NCBI GenBank assembly: GCA_026260175.1
Contig: JAKCWW010000527.1
Location: 20,088-84,087 of the forward strand
Origin: Reticulitermes lucifugus
Taxonomy: Eukaryota; Arthropoda; Insecta; Blattodea; Rhinotermitidae
DNA length: 64,000 bases
Direction: 5' to 3'
Position numbers and translations under genes: made by a program. Shown here in pieces: positions 28,561-39,500 of this stretch (the first letter of the stretch is position 1; every line of letters begins with the position of its first letter). The notes beneath the pieces are model-generated. The model was not told the origin of the DNA, ran no database searches, and saw only the letters and a program-made list of their open reading frames with translations.

Positions 28561-29149
28561 ACTCTTTTATGCCTACCCATAAAGTCAGTTAAGGACATGG
28601 CATCAACAAGATACTGTTTTTTTCTTCTTTGCTTCTGAGCCACACGGCAGGTTTCTCTTCCCACATAATGTTCTGGCATAAAAATTTCTTTGTGATGTCA
28701 ATTTGGCTTTAAATTCCAGCACTAAAAAAAATGGGATTGTGCTGAAAATGTTCAATTGTGTGATTTAACAACACTGAAATTAGTTGTAAAGCAATTTATA
28801 TGGCTGAGCATGCTCAGTGAGGATATACCCCAGGGTGGGGTGATTCCCACAGAATGTATATACACACACATGCAGTGTTATATTATTTGCATAGTTAGGC
28901 GATACCATATTATTAAAGGTTGTCATAGGGAGATAATATTATTATTTCTGTTTATACATTTTTTCCTCTGAAATGTCTATCATAGGTACTTGGCTTGCAG
29001 GGAGTATTTTGCATCATTGCATTTTCAATTCAGACTTACAGCTTCAACTGTACAAAAAATAATACCTGAAATTTTACTGCTTTATGGAACTTTCTTCAGC
29101 TGAACTTTATATTATATATACCATGTATTTTTGATAATTAATTACTTTT

Positions 29150-29612
29150 ATCAATCCAACAAATGCACTACACTTTCTTTCACTGATTTCTTGCCCCTAC
29201 ATATGTTTCGGCACACCCTGTGCCATCCTCAGGGGGGTCGTTGAGAGTTCACAATCTTCAATACATCCCAATTGTTTTTCACTCACTTTCACATCATCAT
29301 TTTGTAAGCCACCAGCACTAAATATCACTTGTCTTTCTGTTCGTAGTAATAACTTATCTTTCTTAAATGTTTTTTATTAACAATTTTTAGAATTGAAGAT
29401 AGTTGTATGAAATATTAAAAAGATAATTAAAATTGTGTTTGACAGCTGGCTATGTATACTAGTTGTTCGATCACATTTGATCTTGTAGTACACAATACAC
29501 CACAGGACGGTTAACAACACAGCAAAAGGACAAGATCAAATGTGATCGAACAACTAGTATACATAGCCAGCTGTCAAACAAAATTTTAATTATCTTTTTA
29601 ATATTTCTGAAC
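29150..29612. mobile_element. Palindromic hammerhead element, second locus (right arm truncated)
   Basis: The hammerhead (copy C) has flanks related to copies A and B: ATGCACT.CACTTT outside it and TTGGGATGTA-like sequence inside. Further right, 29402-29485 and about 29530-29612 are inverted repeats around 29507 (TTGTTCGATCACATTTGATC in one arm). The right arm stops at 29612, where Harbinger sequence begins. Confidence 0.6.
29194..29236 (-). ncRNA. Hammerhead ribozyme motif, copy C
   Basis: Minus strand: CCCC, core CTGAGGA (fits CTGANGA), stem II GGCAC with GTGCC, GAAA, ACATATGT, A, GGGG. Stem II differs from copies A and B at several positions on both strands yet still pairs. This is compensatory change. 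Confidence 0.75.
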
Positions 29613-29760
29613 AATTTGAGGAAAGATGGAATTTTCCTAATTGGGCAGGGGCGATTGATGGGACACACATTAGAATACAATGCCCACCAAGCTGTGGCCT
29701 CAGTTTACTGAAAAGCATCTGTGCATGGCCACCCATGTTGTTTTTCACACTGCATAAATA
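29613..29760 (+). mobile_element. Harbinger-like transposase, catalytic fragment
   Basis: EQFEERWNFPNWAGAIDGTH IRIQCPPSCG. GAIDGTH.RI..P is the first catalytic Asp block of PIF/Harbinger (DDE_4) transposases. The frame continues with weak similarity to about 29760. Broken remnant. Confidence 0.75.
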
Positions 29761-31049
29761 TTACCCCAACAAAAGTTGAATATTTTTCCCTGGATCTCTT
29801 GCCATACATTTGTTCAGGACCTTCAGCTAAGTGGATTACCACTTGCTGATTGCAAGAAACTGGGTGTCCAGTAGTAGTATAATGTTCTATGAAGTTTCAT
29901 GAAAATTGGCAAACTGATTGAGAAGTTCAGATGGACTAATGGACCCCTCCGCACCACAAGCACAAAACTAAACCTTACTTTTTTTGAGGAGAGGTGGCAA
30001 GAATTTGATTCTTACAATTGTGTGGAAGAGTAAAACCAGATATGAAAAAGCACTGCATTGAACTTTGCATGAACTACTTGTCACTGTCGATTTGTACACA
30101 TGCAAATGACAGGAAAGTGCATACATTCCTGATTTTATGTCGATGCTTGTGTTAACACTTCACATTTTGGATGTACCCTGTTTAAACCCACGTTTTCCTT
30201 TAGTTTTTTTATAGTTTTATTTAATACCTTAAATCCCTTGCTGAAATACTACAATAAAATATTCCACAACTTGCTCCCAATTCATACTGGCCCAACAGGG
30301 CTAAAAGTAATACCTACCAATCTCTGGGGACAGGGTTTTGGTGTTTGAACAATTTGAAGTTTGTAATATTAAATACATAAAAATTCCAGTGAAATGAAAT
30401 GTTCTGTAAATGGGATGTATTGCAAGGAAGTCTTGTAGGAATTTACTGACATTGCACACGAATGTGTTGTCTGCATTTGGGGTAGAAGATGGAGACAGAA
30501 GGCTCTCCACATTACATTTCTGCAAGACCAAATGGTATCACATCTCACAAGGCAGTATTCTTCATAGCACCACGCTGTCAGAACCTGAACCTCACATGAA
30601 ATGTCGTGTCACAAAGGAACTGCTGTGAATTTAAAGAGCTTTCAGCTCAGATGGGGGTAATGAGTGAAGCCCAGAATTTCTTACAGCCCATCCTGGAATA
30701 AGGGTTGTGTTTTACATTACACTTCTGTGTTGCCGATACTAATCTCATCAGCCATATTCAACCTCTTTGGCCTATATTTCCTTAAATTATGAGGAAAGAT
30801 ATGTTTATAGTAACACATCCATGTGTCTTTGCCCTCTAACAATGTTTGAGCAACTGATGGGTCTTACATTACATCTTGTAATACCACTATACTCATTTAC
30901 ACTTTCCCAGTCATAGCAGGAGTGAATTTCTGAGGTGGGAGTAACACTTGTACCACTTAATGAATGCTCTCCCTTCTTAAAAACTTGACAATCACTCAGT
31001 TAACAATATAACCAAAGTGTTCATCAGTGTGTTCACAAAAGTCTGTCAT
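29761..31049. other. Intergenic, no gene recognised
   Basis: A possible foldback-family fragment lies at about 30490-30600 (GGTATCACATCTCACAAGGC). Otherwise nothing recognised. Confidence 0.35.
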
Positions 31050-31345
31050 TGGAGTCAACTCAACCACATGAATCCTGTCCACTCACAAACACCATTCCCC
31101 CCAAGATACATACTAACAGTACACTTCCATACAAATCGAGGCCTCGAAAAAGCATCCTTTCCTCCAGATTTTCTGACTAAAATTTCATATCTGCATTCTT
31201 GTCTCCAATGCATGCTATGCATTCTGCCCATCTGTTCCACTTTAGCTTACTGATGCTTCTCATTATGCAGTACTTTCCACCCTCCTATGACTTTCTCTGT
31301 TAAGGTCCAAATATTCTTAGCACCCTGTTCTCAAACACCCACTTA
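31050..31345 (-). mobile_element. RTE-like LINE tail, decayed
   Basis: The minus strand reads VFENRVLRIFGP, then EILVRKSGGKDAFSRPRFVW KCTVSMYLGG and GQDSCG. These match the VFE..VLR.IFGP and ILVGKPEGKR..GRPR..WED blocks of the family. Confidence 0.55.
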
Positions 31346-31739
31346 CCTGTGCAAGATGTGAGGTTTTCACAGTGGTGAATATTCGGTACTAGTGTCATAA
31401 CCCACAGAGCACAATATGAACCCTCAATGTGTTTCTGCCTTATGGTTGAGACCACAAAGTTTCATGTCCACATAAAACACAATGCAAAACAGTTTTGTAT
31501 AATTAAACTTCACTACGCATTAATGCAAACCTCTCGAAGGTGTCAGCTACCATCTTGAAATTTCAAAATTTCATTGAACAGTCATGAAAAGGAGAAATAC
31601 AAGAGGCACTGCTGGAGTAACTCCATAACACAGGCCTTCTTGTCCTTCAGTCTCCAGTATTCTGGCTCATATAACTTTATAACATATTGTCAAGATACAT
31701 ACAAGGGCTGACAATGATATCCAGGACAAAATTAACTGT

Positions 31740-32335
31740 GGGGAAAAAATAAAGCACTTAACAAGTTACACTGAGTTATCTCTTTCAAAGTAGAATCCTC
31801 TGGTTTGTATGCATAGGATTCCATCAATCCTTCCACTTTTCAATACATGTGTGGTAGGCCTGTTCATAATGGCCTGCAGCTGCTGTCATATTCAGTTGTA
31901 TCTCTGTGATGGCTTAAAATCGGTTCCTGCTTCATGGTGATCTTCAGCGTGGAGAAGAGGAAGAAGTTGCCAGAGGTAAAATTTAGTGAGTGAGGCATGT
32001 GGAGAACTATTGGGATGTTGTGATTGGCCAAGAATTCTCTGACACTCAGGGCTGCATGGCACATTGTCGTGGTGTAGAAGCCAGATATTGAAAAACCATT
32101 TGTCAGGCTGTTTGTGAGACTGAATCTTGAAGGTGTTGCAAAACAGTTCTGCAGACACTCTGATTCATGTTCTGACCTTGGGGGAAGAAATCTGTGATGC
32201 ACCACATCAAAAAAGGCGATCAGTATTGTCTTGATTTGAACTGGGAGTGTGGCCATTTTTAAAATGGGAGTACCACTGAATGTATTTGACTGACTCAATA
32301 CTGTTTCTCTGAAAGCTTGTTGTACCACCTCAAAT
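31740..32335 (-). mobile_element. mariner transposase fossil 3
   Basis: Minus-strand frames give VQIKTILIAFFDVVHHRFLP P, then WLLHHDNVPCSPECQ and VREFLANHNIPIVLHMPHSL NFTSGNFFLFSTLKITMK. The order K.ML..FFD..G.VHHEFLPP, HHDNAP.H and PYSPDLAPCDFFLFP is that of mariner transposases. Frames are shifted and the copy is dead. Confidence 0.75.
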
Positions 32336-33494
32336 GTTTCGCAGCCATTTTACCAAGTTTCCAGCAGTACTTAAAGCAGAAACATTGCTCCTTCAATACA
32401 TCCACTTCCCAGTGCAACAGAGGGAAAATCACACTTGCACTACAGATCATTTCATGCACGACTCAGTCAACCTGCTACCCACTCCTGCGGTATGCAGTGT
32501 CAGATGATGATGTCAAAATAGCCTACATGGTTGTCACTTCCATGCTATTAGTAGTTTCTCTATAAGAAATTCTGTCCCAGATAATTTTTGATCAGCCTTC
32601 CTTCATTTGTTCCTGGTTTTTGTTTTGAAATCAGCCTGTGCAACTGGATAAAGAATAAAGGCCAGTCTTGGAAAAAAGGAAGGACATAAGGTAATGTTAG
32701 GACTTACCAATCCAGAGTCAGTTTTATGACTTCAGTTATGATAGCAGATCAAGTCAATAGCATGTGTTTTATTTTGTAAGCAGGTTACAGACTACAGTGT
32801 CTCCACTTACAAGTCGCAGGTGTAGGGTGCTACATGTCGCGGGGTCTTTGGCCCAATAAATAAATCACGAAGAAGGTGTGTATAGTAAGTAATTACTTTA
32901 TCAGTGGGAAAGAGTCCCAAAATTCTTATCCTGGTGCCTGATGCATTCTTAGTGGCCCCTCACCACTGCATATTGTGTCACATGTCAACAGGGATGGCCA
33001 ACTTCACCACAGACCCAACTACAGGTCAGCAGCATCCCCTTCTGCATGAATAAAGGCAACTCTGGATAAAGTAGCAAACAAACTGACAATAAAGGCATCA
33101 CCACAGGCCAAATAGGGCCCAAACAGTTGGCCATCCCTGTGTCGCAGTATTCAAATGCAACAAATACTGGGGGATACAAAAGTGTCCACTGCTGACACCA
33201 CTGAACTGAAAACAGGCTGTGTGGGGCCATTGTTCGATATGTCTATATTCCTGGCATGCCCCTCCATCATGATGCCCAGACATATCACAGGCAGGCACTT
33301 CATCGCTACATTTGTCTTTGCAAACAGCAGTCCGATAATGACGGCCAACAGGCAGAAACGCAATCTAATATACCACCAAAGTAAATCTTTGGAATGTGAA
33401 ACATCCTCATGAAGAGGAAGAGAAGGCTGGGGTAGATCTACTGTTTGCCAGACAACTCTGACTAGATACACAGTGTGGTGACTGGGGCTGGTAA
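32336..33494 (-). other. Probable X11L 3' UTR and flank
   Basis: No coding signal matches a family. An AATAAA for this strand lies at 32773-32768, about 720 bases past the stop, and is a candidate poly(A) signal. A 155-residue open frame at 33151-33618 overlaps the last exon in the wrong frame and is treated as chance. Confidence 0.35.
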
Positions 33495-33566
33495 CTAGAT
33501 GTACACGGGTGTCTCCTGCCCTGTCAGCAGCCGGAACATGGATGTTGGCATTGTCTTCATGAGGAT
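33495..33566 (-). CDS. X11L: X11L last coding exon
   Basis: [23 protein letters not shown] then TAG at 33497-33495. The acceptor is CTTGCAG. The C-terminal PVYI is shared with mammalian APBA1 and is known there to regulate PDZ1 binding. Another frame is open across this exon into the 3' UTR, but this frame alone matches the family. Confidence 0.95.
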   Translation of the reverse strand: MLMKTMPTSMFRLLTGQETPVYI

Positions 33567-36500
33567 CTGCAAGCACAGAAAACTTATCAGGGCAGGGAAA
33601 GTTGGTTTCATGTAACAACTCCCATGCCTTCGTGTGTGCCTCTAACTGGTCCTAAAGCCAGGAGATGGCGCACTTACTTCTCCAACAGATGTGGCAAGCA
33701 GATTCACTATCTTCTCATGGGGAACAGCCACGACACTCTGGTTGTTTATCTCTATGATGCGATGCCCCACTCTCACACCACCTCTTTCTGCAATGCCCCC
33801 ACGTAACAAGCTGCAGATCTGAGAGGACAAAAGCACACTTCTGCCACACAAAAGAGCTTCCTCACTTCCAAAATGCAGCAGGGAAACGTTTAAGGTGTCA
33901 AATTTGCAAATATCAGTCTTCACATATGTTCTAGTGTGACTACAGTATCTTGCCAAGAACATTTATACCCACCACTCCATTCTGTACACTGAAGCCAAGT
34001 TGGTATTTGGTATCTGGTCGCTTGATCTTAACTTCCACCACCGGTGCACATGGCACCACTGTCAATTTCACCACCGTTTGAGTCTTGGTATTCTGCAACA
34101 GTTTAATTTGTAGTGTCAGCCCTGACACTCATTACACTATCTACCAATCCAGCCTGATACTGACTACACCAGCTGCCAGTCCAGCCCTCATACTTGTTAT
34201 ACTACCTTCGAGTCTGGCTGTCATTATCATCACACTACTTCCTCATTCCGGCCTCATATGCATTACTCTATCCTTCCAGTAAAGCCCTCATACTCATACA
34301 ATCCCCAGTCAAACCTTCACACTCATTTTCCCCCTCTCCCAGTCCAGTCCTCATACTCATTATACTAGCTGCCAGTCCAGCCCTCATACTCATTATACCA
34401 GGGGTGACCAAACCGCAGCTCACGAGCCACATGCGGCTCTTTGATATATAATTTGCGGCTCGCGGAAATATGTTGGCTGAGCTCCTTTTTGCATTACAAT
34501 TCATATAAAAGGTAAATATAAAATTTTCAAGCTGTATAATTATTTACTGGGTATAAACTGAGAGTCCACTGGATTAAAATGTAAGTTTAATGTTCATGGT
34601 GAGTAAATATATTTAAGAATATTGTAACAAAATGTGTATGTAACAATAAAAACGTGTGTGTAATATTTGTTCATGTCTTGTGGCTCTCAAACATCTTAAG
34701 TTTATCGTATGTGGCTCTTACATTAAGCAAGTTTGGCCACCCCTGCATTATACTATGTCCCAACCCAGCCCTCATACTGATTACATGATCTCCCCGTCTC
34801 ATTGTTATGTATTTCAGAATAATCCACTTGTGATATTAAAAATCAGTGTCTTAAGTTTACAGAATTTGGGATGGATACTGATTAACTATAACCTGACATA
34901 ATTCTTCAAATCCTGATGACAATAATATTATGTTCCTGCTAGTTATGGAGACATGCCAATTTATACCTTGATGTAGTTTTGGCATGTGGATAGTGGAAGG
35001 CCCACCAGACTGACACCATTGATTGCAATGATTTGGTCACCGATGTTCAGCTGCCCACAACGAGCTGCTGCACCTGATGGGGCTAGATTGGCAATCACAA
35101 CAGTTGGAAGCATTGAGCCCCAGCCAGACTCCACAATCACCACACCGAGGATTTCACCCTTTGCTTTGGGCACCACAACCTGAAACAGCATTACTACAAT
35201 ATGACACATGCCATCATGCTGGACTGCACAAGGAATTGACCCTACTCTGTATCAAGCCACTTACTAGTTCGTACGTCAGGACTGAACCAAAGTAGTCTCG
35301 GGCACAGTCTATCAACAGGGGCCTGCAAGTTCAGTAGATTCTACTAAGTAAAACAAAGCTTTTTTCCCTTTGGACATCTCAGACTTAGTTTTGTCATTAC
35401 TGCTACGAAAATTACTTACGTTTGTGAGATCTGCGCTCTTCTGGGATATTACATGGTATTGTGTGGTAATTGTTTACCGACGTTTTGGACTCTTGACCCG
35501 TGAAGATGGGACCGATACGTTGTCCCGAAATGTTGGTAAACAATTACTATGCAACGCCTCGTAATATCCCAGAAGAGCGCAGATCTCCGGCGGAAGCCTG
35601 AAATCAAGGTTACTTGTGTTTGTAATAAATTTTAACACTGACTTCATAACAGTTTTTACAGTTTAGCATGTTTCTTACTTGTAAATATTCCACCTATATA
35701 TGTCACTGGGTATTGTGCTTCAAAAGGTTCGCAAGCAAACAACATTTTTCAGATGCAGTCCATGGTACCAGAAAGGCTGAGAAACACTGGTCTAGAGGAT
35801 GGCATACCATGTCTTCTCTGGCTGTCAGCTGTATGAATATGGAAGGGACTTCATTTTGGAAAATGTCATGGTATCCATCATCAGGCATTGATGATCATGT
35901 CAATGAGTTTGCAGGACATTTTAATAACATTCAATCTCGACTGGTTGCGAAGACTTCACAGCACTTACATACTGTGAAAACTGCAAATCTTACACAGCAT
36001 ACAAGTTTAAAATCCAAAGAGCTTTTATGAAATCCACATTCAACTTCCTGCGCCAGTTCAATCCAGTTTAGTTCCTCGGAGTCATTAGTTATGATTCATT
36101 TTTACATCTTTCTCCTCTCATCTATTCCTGACTCACATACCACAACTGTGAACTTCTTGGCTCCCCCCCCNNNNNNNNNNNNNNNNNNNNNNNNNNNNNN
36201 NNNNNNNNNNNNNNNNNNNNNNNNNNNNNNNNNNNNNNNNNNNNNNNNNNNNNNNNNNNNNNNNNNNNNNNNNNGGGGGGGGAACATGTTTCATACATGA
36301 GGAAATATTGCATTTATATCTCAGCAGACCATAACACACACACACTTAAATCTAATACTGTGTGCATTAAAGCGTCACTGTTTACATTAAAAATCTTGAA
36401 CTGTATGTTACACTTTGGTGGGAAGCGTGTACATTTTATTAAATGATGCTGTCAATTACCAAGATTGTATAGCATTGGTGCATAGATGAATGAATAAATA

Positions 36501-39500
36501 TGGAGCACTGAAGGAATGATATTGGCACGGGACGTCAAAGTACTCAGAGGAAAACTTGTTCCAGTACCACTTTGTCCACCACAAATACCTTGCAGATTGA
36601 CCTGGGATTGAACCCTGTCCTGTGCGATGAGAGGCCGGAGACTTACTACCTGAGCTACAGCATGGCTCTGGTGGGATCTTAAAGGGAACTTAAAGAAACA
36701 GTGGCAAGATGTGGACTTCATTCTTCTCAGAACAGTGAATGGAAACACTTTATCATAAAACTCAATTATAACACTTCAGTCTAAGATAAACTTGCTAAAT
36801 AATAATTTATCATATTTGAAACATGTATGCTCAGTCACATGAAGAAATTTCAACTCTTTCTAAAGGCAGCAACAACTACAACAAAGAGTAAAACAGAATT
36901 ATTTCTGAAAAAAGAGACAAAAATTCAAATAAGTAAACAGTCTAATACATTTTTATACAGTCACTTCTTAAAAATTCACCTTTTCCCAATCATTGGGTTT
37001 AAAGGACTGGGCTGACTGTACTGACCTCCTTCTGCATCTCCTTCTTGGCAAACATCTGCAGCTCATCCCCAAAGATCTCCTGTGAGTTCAGGACCTCCTG
37101 GTAGTCCATCTCCTTCACAAAGCTGTGGTCCTCAATACCGTTTGCTTTCAGGAATTCCATGTATGCTACTTGGAATGCCTGGCCAATTGACTGTGCAATG
37201 AACTGCGCCTGTAACAACCCAATGTTCTTTAGACATGCCCTGGCAGTGAGGGGACAGTACAGGAAAGTGGTTATGTGCTTGTCACTCGTTTCCTCACCTC
37301 TTCACTTTCAAACACATGGCAGATCATCTTGGGTGTGCGGTTGATCTTGGGAGCTTCCTCCACATCATGAGGAACAAACCTCCTTCGTGCCATGAGTACC
37401 ACCAGGTCACCTATGTCTGCTATGTATGATATGGTGCGTAGTGCATGGTCCATCATAATCTCCTGCAAGCAAATTACACAGGGAATGAGAAACTGTCCCT
37501 TGCCAACAACTACCAGATAAGACCAAATAAACAACAGCTCCAAATATAAGGTGATTCTTTCTCATTGGGGTATTTAGAGAAAAAACTCAGGAAATTCAGA
37601 AAATGTACTAAAAACATCAATAAAGTTTCAGACAGACAGATACACAACTAAAAATAATAGATACAGTATGACTCACTTTATGTACTACATGAGCATCTCA
37701 ATACATCCTTTTATTAATCACTATTCACTCAGAAACAACATCTCTCACGTGTTACTGCAAAATGCCATAAGGGCTCATTTATAAGGTGACCCTTACTTTT
37801 CTGTGTGGCTATTTCTGAAAAGAAACTCATCTTATATTCTGGACTATATGGGATTCATCTTCTGAGGTTACCCATTTTCTCGTACTACTGCAACATGTGA
37901 TTTGAGACCTTTGGTCCTCACAGAGGTGAAGATTATGAATATGGCCTTGAGATGTGAAGCCACAGTCTGGTACATAGGCACCACTATTTTAGAGGCACCT
38001 GTTGTCTGTGCCTTCAGAGTAGAAGACAGAGGTAACATCTTCCCCCAGAACATTGGTACCTACCTTTGGGGACAGATAACTTGAAAAAGGAAGCTTGTGT
38101 GTTTAATTTACAAAACCGACACACGCATACACTGTATACACAACACTACAATTTCTATCCCTCCTACATATTTCGTAGGTGTATAGCACACCAAGTTACA
38201 TAAAACATGTTAAAACATGATACAGTTACATTACTGATATACCTTTGGATCATAGTGATATCTGCAGCAATGTTTATATGATGTCAGATGCAGTAAAACC
38301 CAGTAAAAGTGTATGTGTAGTTAAAACTCTATCTATTTGGAATACTGTTGTAGGATTCACACTGGCATATAAACATCTAAAACTGGTCTTGATCCAGCTG
38401 CAGTCACCCCCTCCACTGACAACTATATCACGCAATACAGGTACAGATCCAGTAGAGATCAAGACCAATTTTAAATGTTTGTATGATGCTGCAAATCCTA
38501 AAATAGTATTTGAAATAGATATACTTTTAACTATGCATACACTATGATACTGGGTTTTACTGCATCTGACATCATATAAACATTACTGCGAATGTTACTA
38601 TGATACATATGTATATTAGCAATGTAACTGTATAATAACTCCCTGATGATGGCAATATAATTGAAGAAACATGTTGGACAGATAGAAATTGTACTGTTGT
38701 GTATAGTGTGTGCGCATATATTTGTTTTTTTTTTTAAATAAAACACACACTCTCATTGCATGGAATGAAAAATGTTAAGAAAACAGCTTATGTTTTAAAA
38801 GGTCAGTACTGCATTCCTTGATTACCTTCAAGTCTCAAGTTATCAGTCCCTTATAGCATTTACATTTCACTTGAGCTATAATCATTAACACTGGCCTTTC
38901 ACTCAGAAACAAAAAGATATTTAAGAAAGTTCTGCAGTTCGATGTTTCTACATGATGCCATACTACCACAAAACAGTATCTCACAATGAAAGTTTCATGC
39001 TTTTGAAGGGGGTGTAGATAAGAACTCCATCTGGAATATCTTGCTTCATCACTGGGTGTTCATTGCCCAAAATTTTGAGACCATGCAGTGGCCTCATCTT
39101 CAAGGGTCAATGGTCCAATGAAACAATGGGCAATGAACACCCAGGGACACAGCAGAATATCCCAGCAGAAGAGTTCTCAGTATCCCACAACATACCAAAT
39201 CATGTAAGAGGGAGGTGTGAAAGATGCAGTAACAGACTTACTTACTGCCAACAGCCTGAATTTAACACCCATGAATGTGCTAATGACTGAAGCCACATAC
39301 ATTCCATTTCCCTTTTTGTTTCAGACTTTAAAGCAGCAGCTTTCTTGAAGGCATTTCAATACAAATGTAGATGTTCAATCTGAATGGCATCGCTGCCTAT
39401 CAGGTTGACCCCAGACTGTAACCGCAAAATATGGATAATCTCACAACATGGTGGGATACATGCTGTAACTATGAAGGTAAATACGCCAAAAAGCGATGCC

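Noticed and set aside
33151-33618. 155-codon open frame on the minus strand with a hydrophobic segment
   Set aside because: It overlaps the last X11L exon in another frame and the 3' UTR. The X11L frame alone matches a family and has proper splice phases.
35750-35800. hAT end (GGCTGAGAAACACTGG)
   Set aside because: It resembles a hAT terminus but no partner end or target duplication was found nearby.
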